A stretch of DNA of 64,000 bases. Source: Oxytricha trifallax (lineage: Eukaryota > Ciliophora > Spirotrichea > Sporadotrichida > Oxytrichidae). The position numbers and the translations under genes were made by a program. The notes under the pieces were generated by a model. It worked only from the letters and a program-made list of their open reading frames with translations, made no database searches and was not told where the DNA came from. Shown here one piece after another: positions 12,001 through 19,596 of the stretch (position 1 is the first letter of the stretch; every line of letters starts with the position of its first letter). Where the stretch lies: positions 1-64,000 of the forward strand of contig ARYC01017261.1 in the NCBI GenBank assembly GCA_000711775.1, written 5' to 3'.

Positions 12001-13617
12001 GGAGATTTCATGGCCAGCATTTGACTTGAGAACGATTCTCTGACCATTCTCGATTCTCTTAACGATGACTTAAGAAAGTGAAACGTAGGTAAATTCAAAC
12101 TTTCCTTTATACTTGGACTTCTTAAGGCAAACATCGAAGACATCGACTGAACCACAGAGTGAACCAATGGTGATCTTTGAACCATCGGCTTTCCAGGCGC
12201 AAGAAGTTACTGAATAGTAGTTTTCAATGACTTTACAACAGATCTCATCCCATTAAGGTCTCTTGGCATTGAAGTTGTACACGTAGAATCTATTGAAATT
12301 TCCAACTATGGCAGTTTCACCTGTAGCGTTGAAACTAGCGCAAGTATAATAAAAACTGTTAATAAAGTGAATTCCTTAACTTTCTCATCCTTTGAGTAGT
12401 CGAATCTTTGGAAGCAATCGCCAGTTGGTTCATAAAAAGCAATTTTCCCATCGTTACCTCCTGCAAGGATGTGAGAGCCCCATGAGAGAGCATAAGGAAT
12501 AGTGGAGTGTTGAATCTTTGATTTTGCTTTAGTGTCAAGATTGAAAGTAAGGATTGTGCCATCCAAGTGACCAGAGCAGATGTTCACACCGTTTGGTGAG
12601 GATGAGATTGAGACAACGAAGCTGTCGCTGCCGAAGAGTGGAGTGCTCTTGTTGGTCTTAAGAATACCTGACTTGACTTTACCCTCGGCGGTACCGATGA
12701 TCAATTCGTTATGACGTTCATAAGGCCAGGTCATGCATGTGACTGAACTATTCTGAGCGAATTTGTTACAAATTGATTTTCTCTCTCCCCATTCAACACC
12801 AATCTTATTCCATTAAAATTATATTTTAGTCTTATTTTTTATAATAGTGAGAACGCATCGTTATAGAAAATTTATCGTAAAAAGAAGAATCAAATTTCTA
12901 AAACTCAAGATAAAATACTAAATTAAGATTTGTTTCTATAATTGATTAGTTAATTTTAACTGCATAATAAATTAATATAAAAACATCATTTTTCTATATT
13001 TTTATTATATATAATTATTAAAATTACATTTTATAATAAATTTATTTACTTCTAAATGGATTTTTTTACTATATTTTTTATTATGTTTTTTGTTTAATAA
13101 AAATTTCTCTTTTTTTCCTCAAAATATTATTTTTTATTTCAAACAATCGCTATTACCTGTTCTTCAATAATTAAACCTTTGTTAATGTGAATTATAAATC
13201 AGTGTTTGCACAGATGATCTAATTTGTTGTAAATCTAATTATATAAAATAAATCAATTATTAAAAGAGATTCTTTCTCCAAAAAAATAAATAAAATATTA
13301 TAATACAAATCATAATTAAATGTATTCTTTGGCTTTTGAATCTTGTAAATGAACACAATATTGTCTGATTATGCAATAGCGAGCTTTTGGTTGTCTGGTG
13401 AGAAGGCCATAGCGCGAACGATATAGCTTTTGTTGTCCTTGTCGGCAGGTCTAGTTGAGAACTTGTCCTACTTGGCTCCGTTTTCGTCGAAGAGATGGAC
13501 GACTCTGTCGGCAGTGGCCACCCCCATACGCTTGGAGTTGGGAGACCAGCAAATTGAGGAAATCTTTTGCATTCCGTCTATCGGAGACTGCAAATTCTTC
13601 TGATACTTTATCTGCAT
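1..13617 (-). CDS. IFT172: Intraflagellar transport protein IFT172 (germline copy, C-terminus beyond the window)
   Basis: Subunit of the IFT-B train that carries cargo into cilia. Reading TAA/TAG as Gln, the start is the ATG at 13617 ([12 protein letters not shown]). N-terminal WD-type segments follow ([35 protein letters not shown]), then long TPR-like helical repeats ([15 protein letters not shown] type; [36 protein letters not shown]). Order and wording follow known IFT172 from residue 1 to roughly residue 1200 of about 1750, so the rest lies left of base 1. The gene is unscrambled but divided by about 15 IESs, each with a 2-6 bp pointer that restores the frame when one copy is removed. 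The largest IES is the nested transposon at 546-8718. Identity is strong; the two leftmost joins (near 266 and 400) are less certain. Confidence 0.93.
32..269 (-). other. IES in IFT172, pointer ATAT
   Basis: AT-rich 238-bp gap between coding that ends ..KAIDRY and a short possible coding piece at 1-31. ATAT occurs at 266-269 and 28-31, and a join keeps the frame, but the downstream residues are too few to confirm the family. Confidence 0.5.
382..416 (-). other. IES in IFT172, pointer AAT (35 bp)
   Basis: ATT occurs on the plus strand at 379-381 and 414-416. Removing one copy plus the spacer joins ..[10 protein letters not shown] to [13 protein letters not shown] in frame and gives a spacing close to other IFT172 proteins. 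Confidence 0.55.
594..2115 (-). pseudogene. Outer element zinc-finger/kinase (57-kDa class), frameshifted, kinase residues lost
   Basis: Starts at ATG 2115 (MKNNSSSQLSLSSD). Two C2H2-type fingers lie near residues 78-98 (CQLC...HMLVH) and 114-135 (CLIC...HLRKH). The finger frame hits TGA near 1540, while the kinase-like half continues in another frame to TGA 594-596, so there is one indel near the A-run at about 1585-1600 (true indel or sequence error). In the kinase loop the usual HRD is HRF (HRFLTPNN) and DFG is TFG, so even with the frame corrected catalysis is unlikely; a later DPRQDIYSLIV resembles the D-x-[WY]-S helix. It is homologous to the intact gene at 3525-4973. Confidence 0.75.
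2116..2650. promoter_or_regulatory. Divergent intergenic region of the outer element
   Basis: AT-rich spacer between the divergently read kinase and 22-kDa genes. It holds several copies of ACATAAAT or its complement (near 2215, 2347, 2541, 2635, 2681) and repeated GAAAGTTTCCT words (2258-2335). No coding seen. A promoter role is inferred only from position. Confidence 0.4.
2651..7566 (+). CDS. Outer element 22-kDa-type protein, interrupted by the inner TBE
   Basis: Exon 1 is 2651-2747, intron 2748-2775 (28 nt, GTAAGT..ATAG), exon 2 2776-3165, intron 3166-3197 (32 nt), exon 3 3198-3363. Reading then resumes at 7527 after the inner TBE and ends at TGA 7564-7566. With one AAT kept the joined frame is exactly 231 codons (230 aa). 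The core ([10 protein letters not shown] ... [17 protein letters not shown]) matches the inner TBE protein ([10 protein letters not shown] ... [17 protein letters not shown]), and both introns sit at matching positions. Apart from the insertion it has no frame damage. The function of this TBE protein class is not established. Confidence 0.85.
3525..4973 (-). CDS. TBE 57-kDa zinc-finger/protein-kinase protein
   Basis: Uninterrupted 483-codon frame (482 aa) from ATG 4973 to TGA 3525-3527 with TAA/TAG as Gln. C2H2 fingers: CEEC at residue 87 (with H-x4-H) and CPYC near residue 128 (HLQNHH). The kinase-like domain follows: a VAIK-like FAYKIYPF, the catalytic loop HRDLKPEN near residue 338, then VVIIDFNRS where DFG has become DFN, and [13 protein letters not shown]. 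The catalytic Asp is kept, unlike the outer copy. Zinc-finger plus kinase architecture matches the known 57-kDa TBE protein. Start chosen as the first in-frame ATG giving the family length. Confidence 0.92.
4974..5538. promoter_or_regulatory. TBE divergent promoter region with 17-bp inverted repeat
   Basis: Between the divergently read 57-kDa and 22-kDa genes. TTAGGTGGTGCTCCTAA at 5176-5192 is the exact reverse complement of 5303-5319, and the related words ACCACCTAATTA/CCTCCTAA recur at 5232-5320. It could be a stem or a protein-binding pair; no experimental basis. Confidence 0.5.
5539..6330 (+). CDS. TBE 22-kDa-type protein
   Basis: Exons 5539-5629, 5676-6068 and 6095-6330; introns 5630-5675 (46 nt, GTATAG..CATAG) and 6069-6094 (26 nt, GTAAGC..TTATAG). 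The spliced frame is 720 nt, exactly 240 codons ending TGA. The introns were chosen because they restore [15 protein letters not shown] and [14 protein letters not shown] and match the intron sites in the outer homologue. Basic C-terminus; ends NPFTGKFNM. No known catalytic motif seen. Confidence 0.88.
6337..7385 (-). pseudogene. TBE 42-kDa DDE transposase, one frameshift
   Basis: Tc1/mariner-IS630-like transposase. N-terminal helix-turn-helix part ([18 protein letters not shown]). Catalytic acids are visible: [20 protein letters not shown], and [15 protein letters not shown] (D, D, E). The span from ATG 7385 to TGA 6337-6339 is 1049 nt, not a multiple of three. The frame changes near 7030-7055, between [12 protein letters not shown] and [11 protein letters not shown], consistent with one missing or extra base. 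Either this copy is recently broken or the base is an assembly error. Only 6 bp separate its stop from the 22-kDa stop. Confidence 0.85.
7527..8652 (-). pseudogene. Outer element DDE transposase, N-terminal frame disrupted
   Basis: Same family as the 42-kDa TBE transposase. HTH-like [17 protein letters not shown], then FHRQFPEQKLSP (compare [11 protein letters not shown] in the inner copy), [22 protein letters not shown], and [18 protein letters not shown] give D, D and E. From ATG 8652 the first frame meets TGA near 8557; the conserved frame begins just after, so a frameshift or unrecognised intron lies there. Downstream of the Glu no TGA occurs before the inner TBE; across the insertion the frame ends near 3282, overlapping the 3' end of the 22-kDa gene. 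The C-terminal limit is therefore uncertain. Confidence 0.7.
8769..8818 (-). other. IES in IFT172, pointer TA (50 bp)
   Basis: Only a TA join gives [19 protein letters not shown], matching the family spacing. TA at 8767-8768 and 8817-8818. Confidence 0.75.
9532..9564 (-). other. IES in IFT172, pointer ATA (33 bp)
   Basis: TAT (plus) at 9529-9531 and 9562-9564; the join reads [17 protein letters not shown] in frame. Confidence 0.75.
9716..9764 (-). other. IES in IFT172, pointer CATATT (49 bp)
   Basis: AATATG (plus) at 9710-9715 and 9759-9764; the join reads [17 protein letters not shown]. Confidence 0.85.
9929..9952 (-). other. IES in IFT172, pointer AGAG (24 bp)
   Basis: CTCT (plus) at 9925-9928 and 9949-9952; the join reads [18 protein letters not shown]. 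Confidence 0.85.
10127..10154 (-). other. IES in IFT172, pointer AAAGAT (28 bp)
   Basis: ATCTTT (plus) at 10121-10126 and 10149-10154; the join reads DQLEKISAQLISAQMFEKAG. Confidence 0.85.
10264..10302 (-). other. IES in IFT172, pointer AGGG (39 bp)
   Basis: CCCT (plus) at 10260-10263 and 10299-10302; the join reads [17 protein letters not shown]. Confidence 0.85.
10586..10923 (-). other. IES in IFT172, pointer AAGAT (338 bp)
   Basis: ATCTT (plus) at 10581-10585 and 10919-10923. Very AT-rich, no coding; the join reads [17 protein letters not shown]. Confidence 0.85.
11119..11173 (-). other. IES in IFT172, pointer ATT (55 bp)
   Basis: AAT (plus) at 11116-11118 and 11171-11173; the join reads [17 protein letters not shown]. 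Confidence 0.8.
11514..11571 (-). other. IES in IFT172, pointer CCAT (58 bp)
   Basis: ATGG (plus) at 11510-11513 and 11568-11571; the join reads [18 protein letters not shown]. Confidence 0.85.
11790..11844 (-). other. IES in IFT172, pointer AAT (55 bp)
   Basis: ATT (plus) at 11787-11789 and 11842-11844; the join reads [17 protein letters not shown]. Confidence 0.85.
12346..12368 (-). other. IES in IFT172, pointer ACTT (23 bp)
   Basis: AAGT (plus) at 12342-12345 and 12365-12368; the join reads [17 protein letters not shown]. The smallest IES seen in this gene. Confidence 0.85.
12811..13327 (-). other. IES in IFT172, pointer GAATA (517 bp)
   Basis: TATTC (plus) at 12806-12810 and 13323-13327. 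AT-rich and non-coding; the join reads [17 protein letters not shown]. Confidence 0.85.
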
Positions 13618-14220
13618 TTTCTAAAACTAAGATGTTCTTGTATATATTCGTATCTAAATATATATTTTCAAAATTCAAATTATTAATTCAAATCCTTATT
13701 ATTACTCGAATGCAATCTAATTGGATAAATAAATTTAATACTATCTTATCTAATGAATTGAAAATTATCTATAAACAAATATAAATTGTTGATATAGATT
13801 CATTAAAAGTAGACTAAGTATTTACTTTAAAGTTTTATATATAATTTTGAATGAATGTAGTAGTTTCATATAAATTTATAATTATTTTAATATTTAAATA
13901 GAACAATCATTTTTACTTTTGCAATAGCATAAATGGGTAGATCTAATTTTTATAAATTCGACAAAATATAATATTCTTAGCTTTAATACCCAATAATAAA
14001 TAGTGAGTTCTCATGAGTCATTAATTTCTTTTAAAAAAAGTAAAACACTATAATAATAAATCAAAAGCCATTTAAAACTCTGAAATAAGACATTTAATTT
14101 TAGAACAATAATTTCTGGTGAATATTTTAACGATTACATATTAGTCTAAAAAACACTTATCTACCATTATCCTCATTTTTAACAAAATTATTAATTCTTT
14201 AATCACATTTTACTATTTCT
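13618..14220. other. AT-rich spacer between IFT172 start and zinc-knuckle gene stop
   Basis: About 600 bp with no conserved coding. It should hold the IFT172 5' flank and the 3' flank of the upstream gene, possibly chromosome-end (telomere addition) sites that cannot be located by eye. Confidence 0.4.
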
Positions 14221-15930
14221 TCACCAGTTTCTATCTTCAGGTAGACCCCATCCAGAGCCACCTCTACCTCTGCCACCACTTCCTTCGTTACCATCAGTTT
14301 AAGCTCTCTTGTAATACGAGCTACTATTATCACCGCCTGGTTTACTATAAGATGATTGCTTACTATAACCCCCACTGGAGCTATCTCCACCACCAAACTT
14401 ACTACCGTAATCTCTCGATCCATAACTATTTCCACCACTAGCCCCTCCTCGGCTGCTATAATTTGATGATTACCAACCACTTCCTCTGTTAAATTAATCA
14501 CCACCACTCTTTTAATAACTTCCTGTATTGTTTCTATCGCCATATCCACGGCCTTCTCCACTTGGATTGAAATCCCTTTTATAAGAACTTCCATCCTATC
14601 TTTTATAACCACCGAAACCTCTTTCACCGTCACCTCCTCCACCTCTGGAGTTTGAGGCCTCATTGGGGCATTCTCTAGCGAAATGGCCAGATTAATTACA
14701 TTTAAAGCAGCTTTTACTGCCTCCACCCAGGGCATCCCCTGTGTTACTAGAATTATACTCACCTCTACCACGATTCATAGTTCTATCTCCTCCACTAGAT
14801 GATTAGTAATCTCCTTATCTATTTGTATAATTGGATCTTGATCTTTAAATGCCACTGATACTATCTGAACCACCTTGTCTAACTTATTGGTTGGGGCATT
14901 CTCTTGAAAAATGGCCTTACTCTTAACATTTAAAGCATTACTTTCCTGATTTAATACCACTGCTGTTGAAATCTGGTCGGCTAGAGGCTCCTCCTCCAAT
15001 CAAAATCCATATTTTAAAAATAAAAGTTAGTACTATATCGAATTTTCTTATTTATTATTTTTTAAAAAATTAATAATTTAATTGATCAGATTTATCATGA
15101 AAGACATGATTTAGTATTCCATGTACATTGATCATAATTTTAACTTTAATATATAAAATAAAGGAAAAAAAAGTAATGTATATATTTTTAATAATATATT
15201 GATATAAAAAAATTAAAAATAATGAATTAATATTTTTAACTATAGTCTTGGGGTTTTGAATACCATAGCTTTAATGAGAATCTCTATTTCCCTAGAAACC
15301 ACCTCTCCCTCTAAATTACCCAGGTGGTCTGCTATCAGGGTTAGGACAGTCTCTAGCCATATGTCCAGACTAGCCGCATTTGAAGCAATCTCGCCCACCT
15401 TATCCTGGACCTCCAAAGCCTCTTCCTCTACCTGAACCGTTATCTCCACCTTCTCTAAGGCGGTACCCACCTCTGGTATCTTACGAATATTGATTTCTTT
15501 TAGGAGTGCTGGATCTATCACGGTTACCTCCCCCTGAAGTATTTACCCAGGGTTAGTTGGATTCAGGATCGTCTTCCCATCCATCTGTAGCACTTGGAAT
15601 TTCATTCATTTTCTTCTCTGGAGTCTCCTGACCCCATGCTCCTTGCTTAGAAGCTGAATTAGTATTAGAAGTCATCACTGCCGGTTGTTATTAATTATTA
15701 GAAGTAGTTGTATTTTTATCTTAAAATCCAGATTTATTAGCGGAATTATTATGAAAACTTTTGGGTGTGCTAATATTTGGGGAGGTGTAATTCCTTAAAC
15801 CAGTCTTAAAATAAAAATAAATTTTTATGGAAGTTTTAGGCCAGTATTTTTTAGTTTATTAACTGTTCTTATTTACAATTAGAAAAAATTGGTTTTTGAA
15901 ATCACTTACTTAAAATTCCTGAAAATATTA
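14221..15930 (-). CDS. CCHC zinc-knuckle / RGG-rich protein (3 knuckles)
   Basis: Nucleic-acid-binding type protein of the CNBP/GLH knuckle class. Coding is read from about 15930 (KTGLRNYTSPN) through SATDGWEDDPESN. Knuckles: [14 protein letters not shown] (about 15365), CFKCQEQGHFSREC (about 14920) and CFKCNQSGHFAREC (about 14695). A Gly/Ser/Arg-rich tail ends GWGLPEDRNW at TGA 14221-14223. A non-coding AT-rich gap near 15005-15240 is a probable IES. The 5' limit is uncertain; the segments at 16225-17141 could belong to the same gene, since both carry an ATD(D)GW..D motif. Confidence 0.75.
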
Positions 15931-16224
15931 TTTCTGTAAAAAAATGAAATTTTTGATTTTTTCATACTCTTAATTAATGATAATTCTTCTCTAATTTTGT
16001 GTAAAAGATTCATTATAAAACAAGAATACTATTTATATTTTATTTATTATATCCAGGGTTTAATATGATACAACAATTTATAATAAGTTATTATAATCTT
16101 AAAGGATATTTATCTACCCAATTAAAAATTTGATATATTAAAATATTTTAATTATATAATTTTAATTACAATTATAAATAAAGAAGTTCGCAGCTCCCCC
16201 CCATATTCAATTATTATGCCTAAT

Positions 16225-17141
16225 TAATCAAAGTCGTGCTAGTATTAGTATTAGAATTACAACCTCCCCCATAGCCAGAATTATACTTTTTACTTGAATC
16301 CTTCTCGTCATTCCAGCCGTCATCTGTGGCCCAGCCTATCGCGCTTTTGTATTTCAGTTATTCATTGTTCGATTCACTTGTTTATTGTTAAATTTGATCA
16401 ACAATAAATACAGAGTTATTTGTCGAGTTTTACTTTTGTAGCAATGGCTAAGTTATGTTATTGTTATTGGATGTGCTTGTGCTAGTAATCTGCGCTGCTG
16501 GAATTTGCTGATATTTCTTCTGTAATTTGTCTCCTTTATTTGGACACTCCCGGGACATGTGCCCTTCCTCACTGCAGTTGAAGCATTGCAAGAGTGCAAC
16601 AGGCACTCCATTTCTGATTTATTACCCTTATGTGGTTATTCTTGACATTTCTTATCTAAAAAACACATGGAAAATTAAACGATTTCAATGACTTACTGCT
16701 ATTGATTGGTGTAAGATGGTGGCGTATTTGCTTTTGTAGGTTAATTTGCTTTATAATTGGTATAAGGATCGTCTGATGACTCTTAAGAAAGCTGTAGTTT
16801 ATTTAACTTGTCACTATCTAGGTGCAATTCTAATTAATTATAATCAAAGTCATCGATTTCTTGACTTTGCCTGCAAATTTGCTCACCCACTGCTTTCTCT
16901 CTATAAATTAGACTTTACTTGGTATGTAAATTTACTAAGATATATCTTAAGTACCAGGGGTGTTGCTGCCCTTATTATTATTACTATTACATATTGAAGT
17001 TTATTGTTAAATATTCTGAAATTGTGATTAATCAAGTCAGTTCTGTAAATCTCAAATCAAATTTTCCACAGTCTTCAATCTTTGGTCAACAAGGCAATAG
17101 AAATCAGCTGCTTAAGTTTAATTACTAATGCTTTAATTCAT
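16225..17141 (-). CDS. CCHC zinc-knuckle protein or 5' part of the 14221-15930 gene
   Basis: ATG 17141 opens MNQSISNQTQAADFYCLVDQ. After AT-rich gaps (IES or intron) coding resumes with QSQEIDDFDYNQLELHLDSD (about 16890-16830) and then the knuckle CFNCSEEGHMSRECPNKGD (about 16570), followed by Q/N/T-rich sequence and GWATDDGWNDEKDSSKK near 16300. Segment borders were not resolved. Neighbours on both sides are knuckle proteins on the same strand, so this is a local family. Confidence 0.55.
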
Positions 17142-17298
17142 TTTACTACTAAATTAAACTCAAACTCAAAAAAAGTTGTGAGTTTTGATACATTCGCAAT
17201 TTAATGTTCAAGATTAATATTCATGAATGGTTAGTAATGATAATAAACCAGCAAATGTTAAGAAATAAATCAGTCATTATAGTCAAAGCTAATTAATC

Positions 17299-17317
17299 AT
17301 TTTATCATCGAGTTTAT
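17299..17317. repeat. 19-bp direct repeat, partner 19509-19527
   Basis: ATTTTATCATCGAGTTTAT is identical at both places, same orientation. It overlaps the stop of the 300-aa knuckle gene and lies about 70 bp downstream of the SPT6 stop. The length fits a scrambled-gene pointer. Confidence 0.7.
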
Positions 17318-18207
17318 GAAGAGTAAAGAATTAATTATAATCCATCTTCTCTTCTATATCTCTTGTAGGGTTGTCTATCTCCATCATCCTAGTTGGTGCA
17401 ATCCCTTGCTTAATGACCAGTCTACTAGCATTTAAAGCATGCACGATCATCACCACCACGACCTCTACCTCTGCCTCTTCCACGTCCACCATCGTCACCA
17501 CGTTGATCTTGGTTAGGACAATCTCTGGCCATGTGACCTTCTTCGTTGCATTTGAAGCAGGCTCTGCTTCCTCCACCAGGACCTCCTCTGCCTCTTCCTC
17601 CTTGAGGTCTAGTATCTGGATTTGGACATTCTCTTGCCATGTGACCACTCTGACCACATTTGAAGCATTCACCACCACCAGGTGCTCCTCTTCCTCTTCC
17701 GAAACCTCTTCCTCTGCCTCTACCTCTCTCATCTGAGCGGTTTGATCTTGCTGGTGAGTAACCTTCATTCTAGTTGTCATTACTAGTTCCCCAGTCGTTG
17801 CTTTGACCAGCAGGCTGTGGATCCCATGAAGTAGCAGCATGCAAGTTACCTGGAGTATTGGTTACTCCCCATCCTTAGTTTGAAGGTTCAACTTGCATTG
17901 GTTCATGATCATTACCAGCTCCATGTACTAGTTATAAATATATAGTTGTGCCTCCTTTGCTACCTCTTCCAAAAGACTTTTGATGTTAAAAAATCGGTAA
18001 ATTATTAATAATTTGAGTGTTTCCCTCGTTGTCATCATTCATAGAATGAATACTGTTTGGTGCGGATTTTCTCCATTCATTGCTTACACCACTCCACTCA
18101 TTTCCTGGCTTGTTTCTTCCAAATTCAGGTGCACCTCCTGATGCCTATGCTCTACTTTAGTCAGTGTTTATGATTTTTGCTCTTGGGGAATTCTTGTTTC
18201 TTTTCAT
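17305..18207 (-). CDS. CCHC zinc-knuckle / RGG protein, 300 aa, no IES
   Basis: Uninterrupted 301-codon frame from ATG 18207 ([13 protein letters not shown]) to TGA 17305-17307. N-terminal N/S/W-rich part, then [14 protein letters not shown] boxes alternating with three knuckles: [28 protein letters not shown] and CFKCQQTGHQARDC. Glycine-arginine repeats with CCHC knuckles suggest RNA or single-stranded DNA binding; the exact role is unknown. It is one of the few genes here that appears to be a single MDS. Confidence 0.85.
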
Positions 18208-18289
18208 TTGTTTAGTAATAGCGTGAATATATTTGACGGATTCAGTTAATCAAGGCTTAAGAGGGAGTGTGATAATATGAAAAAGAAAA

Positions 18290-19508
18290 TTTATTTAATA
18301 ATAATGCCAAAACTACATGCTGAGGATATTAAGGTGTATACTTTAATAATTAAATGATTGATAGCTTTGATCCAATTGAAGCTCCAACTGCTTTAATAAA
18401 ACTGATGTTATTTTGATAGAACTTCCAAGTCAAAGTAAGCATCAAATTTTAAATTTCATATTTCAATGAAAATATGGCTTATATTGAAATGAAGGATGTC
18501 CACATCTTATCCAGAGTATATTTACTTCATAAATTTTGTGAGCTAGGAGATATGATTTATGAAAATAATAAACAAACAATTATCTCCCCATTCTTCTGAG
18601 AATCTTGTTACCTCTTGATTTAAAAGCATACATTCCTAGTGTATCTTAACTTGGCCTAATTAATTAGTTTTTAGAGTGGATGTAAGTCAATCTGAAGTGT
18701 TTGATTTTCAGAAGGGACGAAACTCCACAAGTTCAACACTTCATTCATGGGGTCTTATTCGTATCTGGCTAGACTTACTGCCTGCTTTAAAACTGGGTGG
18801 CAACCCTTCAATAGCTTCTGGCTTTAATGACTGTAAATAATTTAATTATATATAGACTACCCCAAATGACAAAAGCCTCTTTTATATATAATGAATTTAT
18901 TTATATAGGAATCTTGAATGACAACGTTTGGGTCATCATCTCTGAATAATTATAGTGGATAAAGTTATATAATATTATAATATCGAGGAACAAATCTTGG
19001 AGTCCTTCATTGTTGATCAAATTGTTCAATGGCTCACTCTTTATTCTCTTCACTCTGTAACTTGGATAATTGTTATTTTCTAAGAGTTAAATTATAATAA
19101 TTTTCTAAATGAAAACCCTACGAGCGCATTGATCTAGTCTTTTATATATTTTTTTAATTGTTTTATCAATAAATTATAAAATAATCATTAGCTATATCAT
19201 TTTCGAATACTTCTGGCTAAAATATACTAAATATCCTTGAAAATGTGTCTAGCAGCAGCAGCTCTTATAAGATTTTATACTCTTTCCACATCTTCATCTG
19301 GAGCGATGAATCATTTCCATAAATATTTATCTATTTATTAAGGAATCGAGGTTAAACTTACAAGTTCTTCTAAAAACTAATAATTTTATATGTAATTGTT
19401 TGAGTTTTTATTTCTGTGATTAGGTCTTTAGGTTTGATTGTGGTCTAGACTCTCATTCTTATATATAATAAAATGTATATAGTGATTAAAGAATTTAAAG
19501 TTATTGTT
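18290..19508 (-). CDS. Unidentified minus-strand gene fragments
   Basis: Patches of protein-like sequence with AT-rich interruptions: PDEDVERVQNLIRAAAARHI (about 19290-19220), YPSYRVKRIKSEPLNNLI (about 19060-19000), SLKPEAIEGLPPSFKAGSKS (about 18830-18760), NEVLNLWSFVPSENQTLQID (about 18750-18690) and FIKAVGASIGSKLS (about 18405-18365). The family was not recognised, and IES or intron borders were not solved. It lies between the 300-aa knuckle gene and SPT6. Confidence 0.4.
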
Positions 19509-19596
19509 ATTTTATCATCGAGTTTATCATATCAAAAGCATCAGTATCAAACTTTTATATAACATTCATTTAGCAAATTCAATTAAATTTGGGCCA

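Noticed and set aside
14199..15521. Val/Glu-rich minus-strand frames at 14199-14771, 14775-14999 and 15240-15521
   Set aside because: They are out of frame with the CCHC knuckles and only appear long because TAA/TAG were treated as stops in the true frame.
17371..17736. Plus-strand Ser/Thr-rich frame
   Set aside because: Shadow of the RGG/zinc-knuckle gene, whose Gly/Arg codons read as Ser/Thr on the other strand.
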